Assembly: GCA_012295275.1 (NCBI GenBank)
Contig: CM022679.1
Location: forward strand, 4,255,879-4,290,878
Length of the DNA: 35,000 nucleotides
Origin: Chrysomallon squamiferum
Lineage: Eukaryota; Mollusca; Gastropoda; Neomphalida; Peltospiridae
Direction: 5' to 3'
Below the pieces are notes generated by a model that worked only from the letters and a program-made list of their open reading frames with translations, made no database searches and was not told the origin of the DNA. Shown piece by piece: positions 34,171 to 35,000 of this stretch. Positions within the stretch are counted from its first letter, which is position 1. Each line of letters starts with the position of its first letter. The translations under genes were made by a program, and so were the position numbers.

Positions 34171-34505
34171 TTAGTTTTTTGTTCACACGTAAGCCGTCAG
34201 TAGTCGGTGTTGCACGACAGCCGGTTCTTTGAAGTCTTCTATTTTCTGAAGCTTCTGTCGATAAAACAGTGAGAAAGACGAAATAAGCAGTTGTATAAAA
34301 ATTTCACAAGTAACGTATTATTTTATGCAAGAGTTGCAGTTTGCACCTGTTCCACTGACACGAGGTGAAGAAGTTAAATATAACAGAGGCAATACAAGAC
34401 AACTGATTAAAACGTATAACGATTCGGAAAACGCCTAAATTACTGTTAGTGGCTTTTGTCTTCTGTTATCGTGGCGTAAAGCGCAAATCCAGACATGGGG
34501 CGTCG

Positions 34506-34643
34506 CGTCATATACCAGACTGGGCGACGTCATATTTTACGTATTTAAGAGAATTCGGCGTCACAATCAGGGCGTCATGTAGCGTTGTGTGTCAAACAAA
34601 GGGCGTCAAAAGGCGTCAATGTCAAATAGGATGTCAAGTGACG
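34506..34643. promoter_or_regulatory. Cluster of seven CRE half-sites (CGTCA/TGACG)
   Basis: CGTCA occurs at 34506, 34528, 34559, 34573, 34604 and 34614, and TGACG at 34639: seven in 138 bases. The copy at 34525-34532 reads CGACGTCA, one base off the full palindromic CREB/ATF site. Most copies have the longer form GGCGTCA. The region is CG-richer than its surroundings. It could be a CREB/ATF-responsive element of a gene to the right of the window, or a decayed tandem repeat of a GGCGTCA core. Confidence 0.4.
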
Positions 34644-35000
34644 TTTCATACTATTATAGATCATACATTTTTTTTTTTTTTTTTTGACACTTATCCGGTT
34701 TAAAAATGATTCCTACTAAAATCACGTAATTTTCTTCTTCATTTCCACAGTTTTCTTTTCCTCGTCGTTCCTCCGTCTTCTAAACCAATTTTCACGTCAG
34801 TCATTTAACTTGCTTTATCTATTCTTCAGACTCTCGTGCTGGGAAAGATATTGTATTTTAAAATAATGTATTTTGGGATATCTTTGTTGTGTTTACGTAG
34901 CGCAGTCCCGTGTGACCTGTTTCAAAGAAAGACACCTTAAGGCGGCTGAACGTTTCTCAAAGTGTGCTGGAATTTTAAAAAGCTTTTTTTTTTTTTTCTT
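34644..35000. other. Right edge, T-rich runs and unique DNA
   Basis: T runs at 34669-34685 and 34985-34997. No gene is recognisable. Confidence 0.5.

Overview
This is animal nuclear DNA, AT-rich and crowded with microsatellites (GATA, GA/CT, ATGT, TTA, TTTA, poly-A/T). It has long introns and no prokaryotic features. The one gene I can identify is a nicotinic acetylcholine receptor (nAChR) alpha-type subunit on the minus strand. Its pore-entry residues Pro-Ala-Lys, where cation-selective subunits carry Gly-Glu-Lys, match the anion-selective nAChR class described in molluscs such as the snail Lymnaea. With the intron and microsatellite style this suggests a mollusc, possibly a cephalopod. The taxon is an inference.

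Layout: the gene is read right to left. Exon 1 (16158-16236, signal peptide) lies under a CpG-rich 5' flank (about 16250-16500). A 9.3-kb intron follows, then exon 2 (6631-6821), a 179-bp intron, exon 3 (6342-6451), a 4.1-kb intron, exon 4 (1808-2262, Cys-loop, loops B and C, TM1), a 644-bp intron and exon 5 (1077-1163, TM2). All junctions have AG/GT borders and compatible phases, and together encode 307 complete residues. TM3, the cytoplasmic loop and TM4 are not in the window and must lie beyond its left edge.

Intron 1 holds four non-repetitive minus-strand open frames (about 7419-7657, 7833-8244, 11436-11642, 12812-13159), some with splice-like borders. I do not recognise them; they could be exons of a nested gene or chance. 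Intron 4 carries a 41-bp minisatellite. Intron 1 also carries a 67-bp duplication and a diverged tandem region with a perfect hairpin.

Upstream of the gene (16.5-35 kb) I find no recognisable protein gene. That region holds five of the window's long simple-sequence tracts, a degenerate SINE-like cluster at 19.05-19.53 kb, and two inverted copies of a roughly 120-135-bp dispersed element with trinucleotide tails (25903-26037 and 33952-34073). It also holds a possible 3'-terminal exon with a polyadenylation signal at 28.25-28.4 kb, and a cluster of seven CGTCA (CRE half-site) motifs at 34.5-34.65 kb. Most other open frames are translations of simple repeats.

The observation most worth following is the predicted chloride-type nicotinic receptor subunit; the inverted dispersed element and the CRE-half-site cluster come next.
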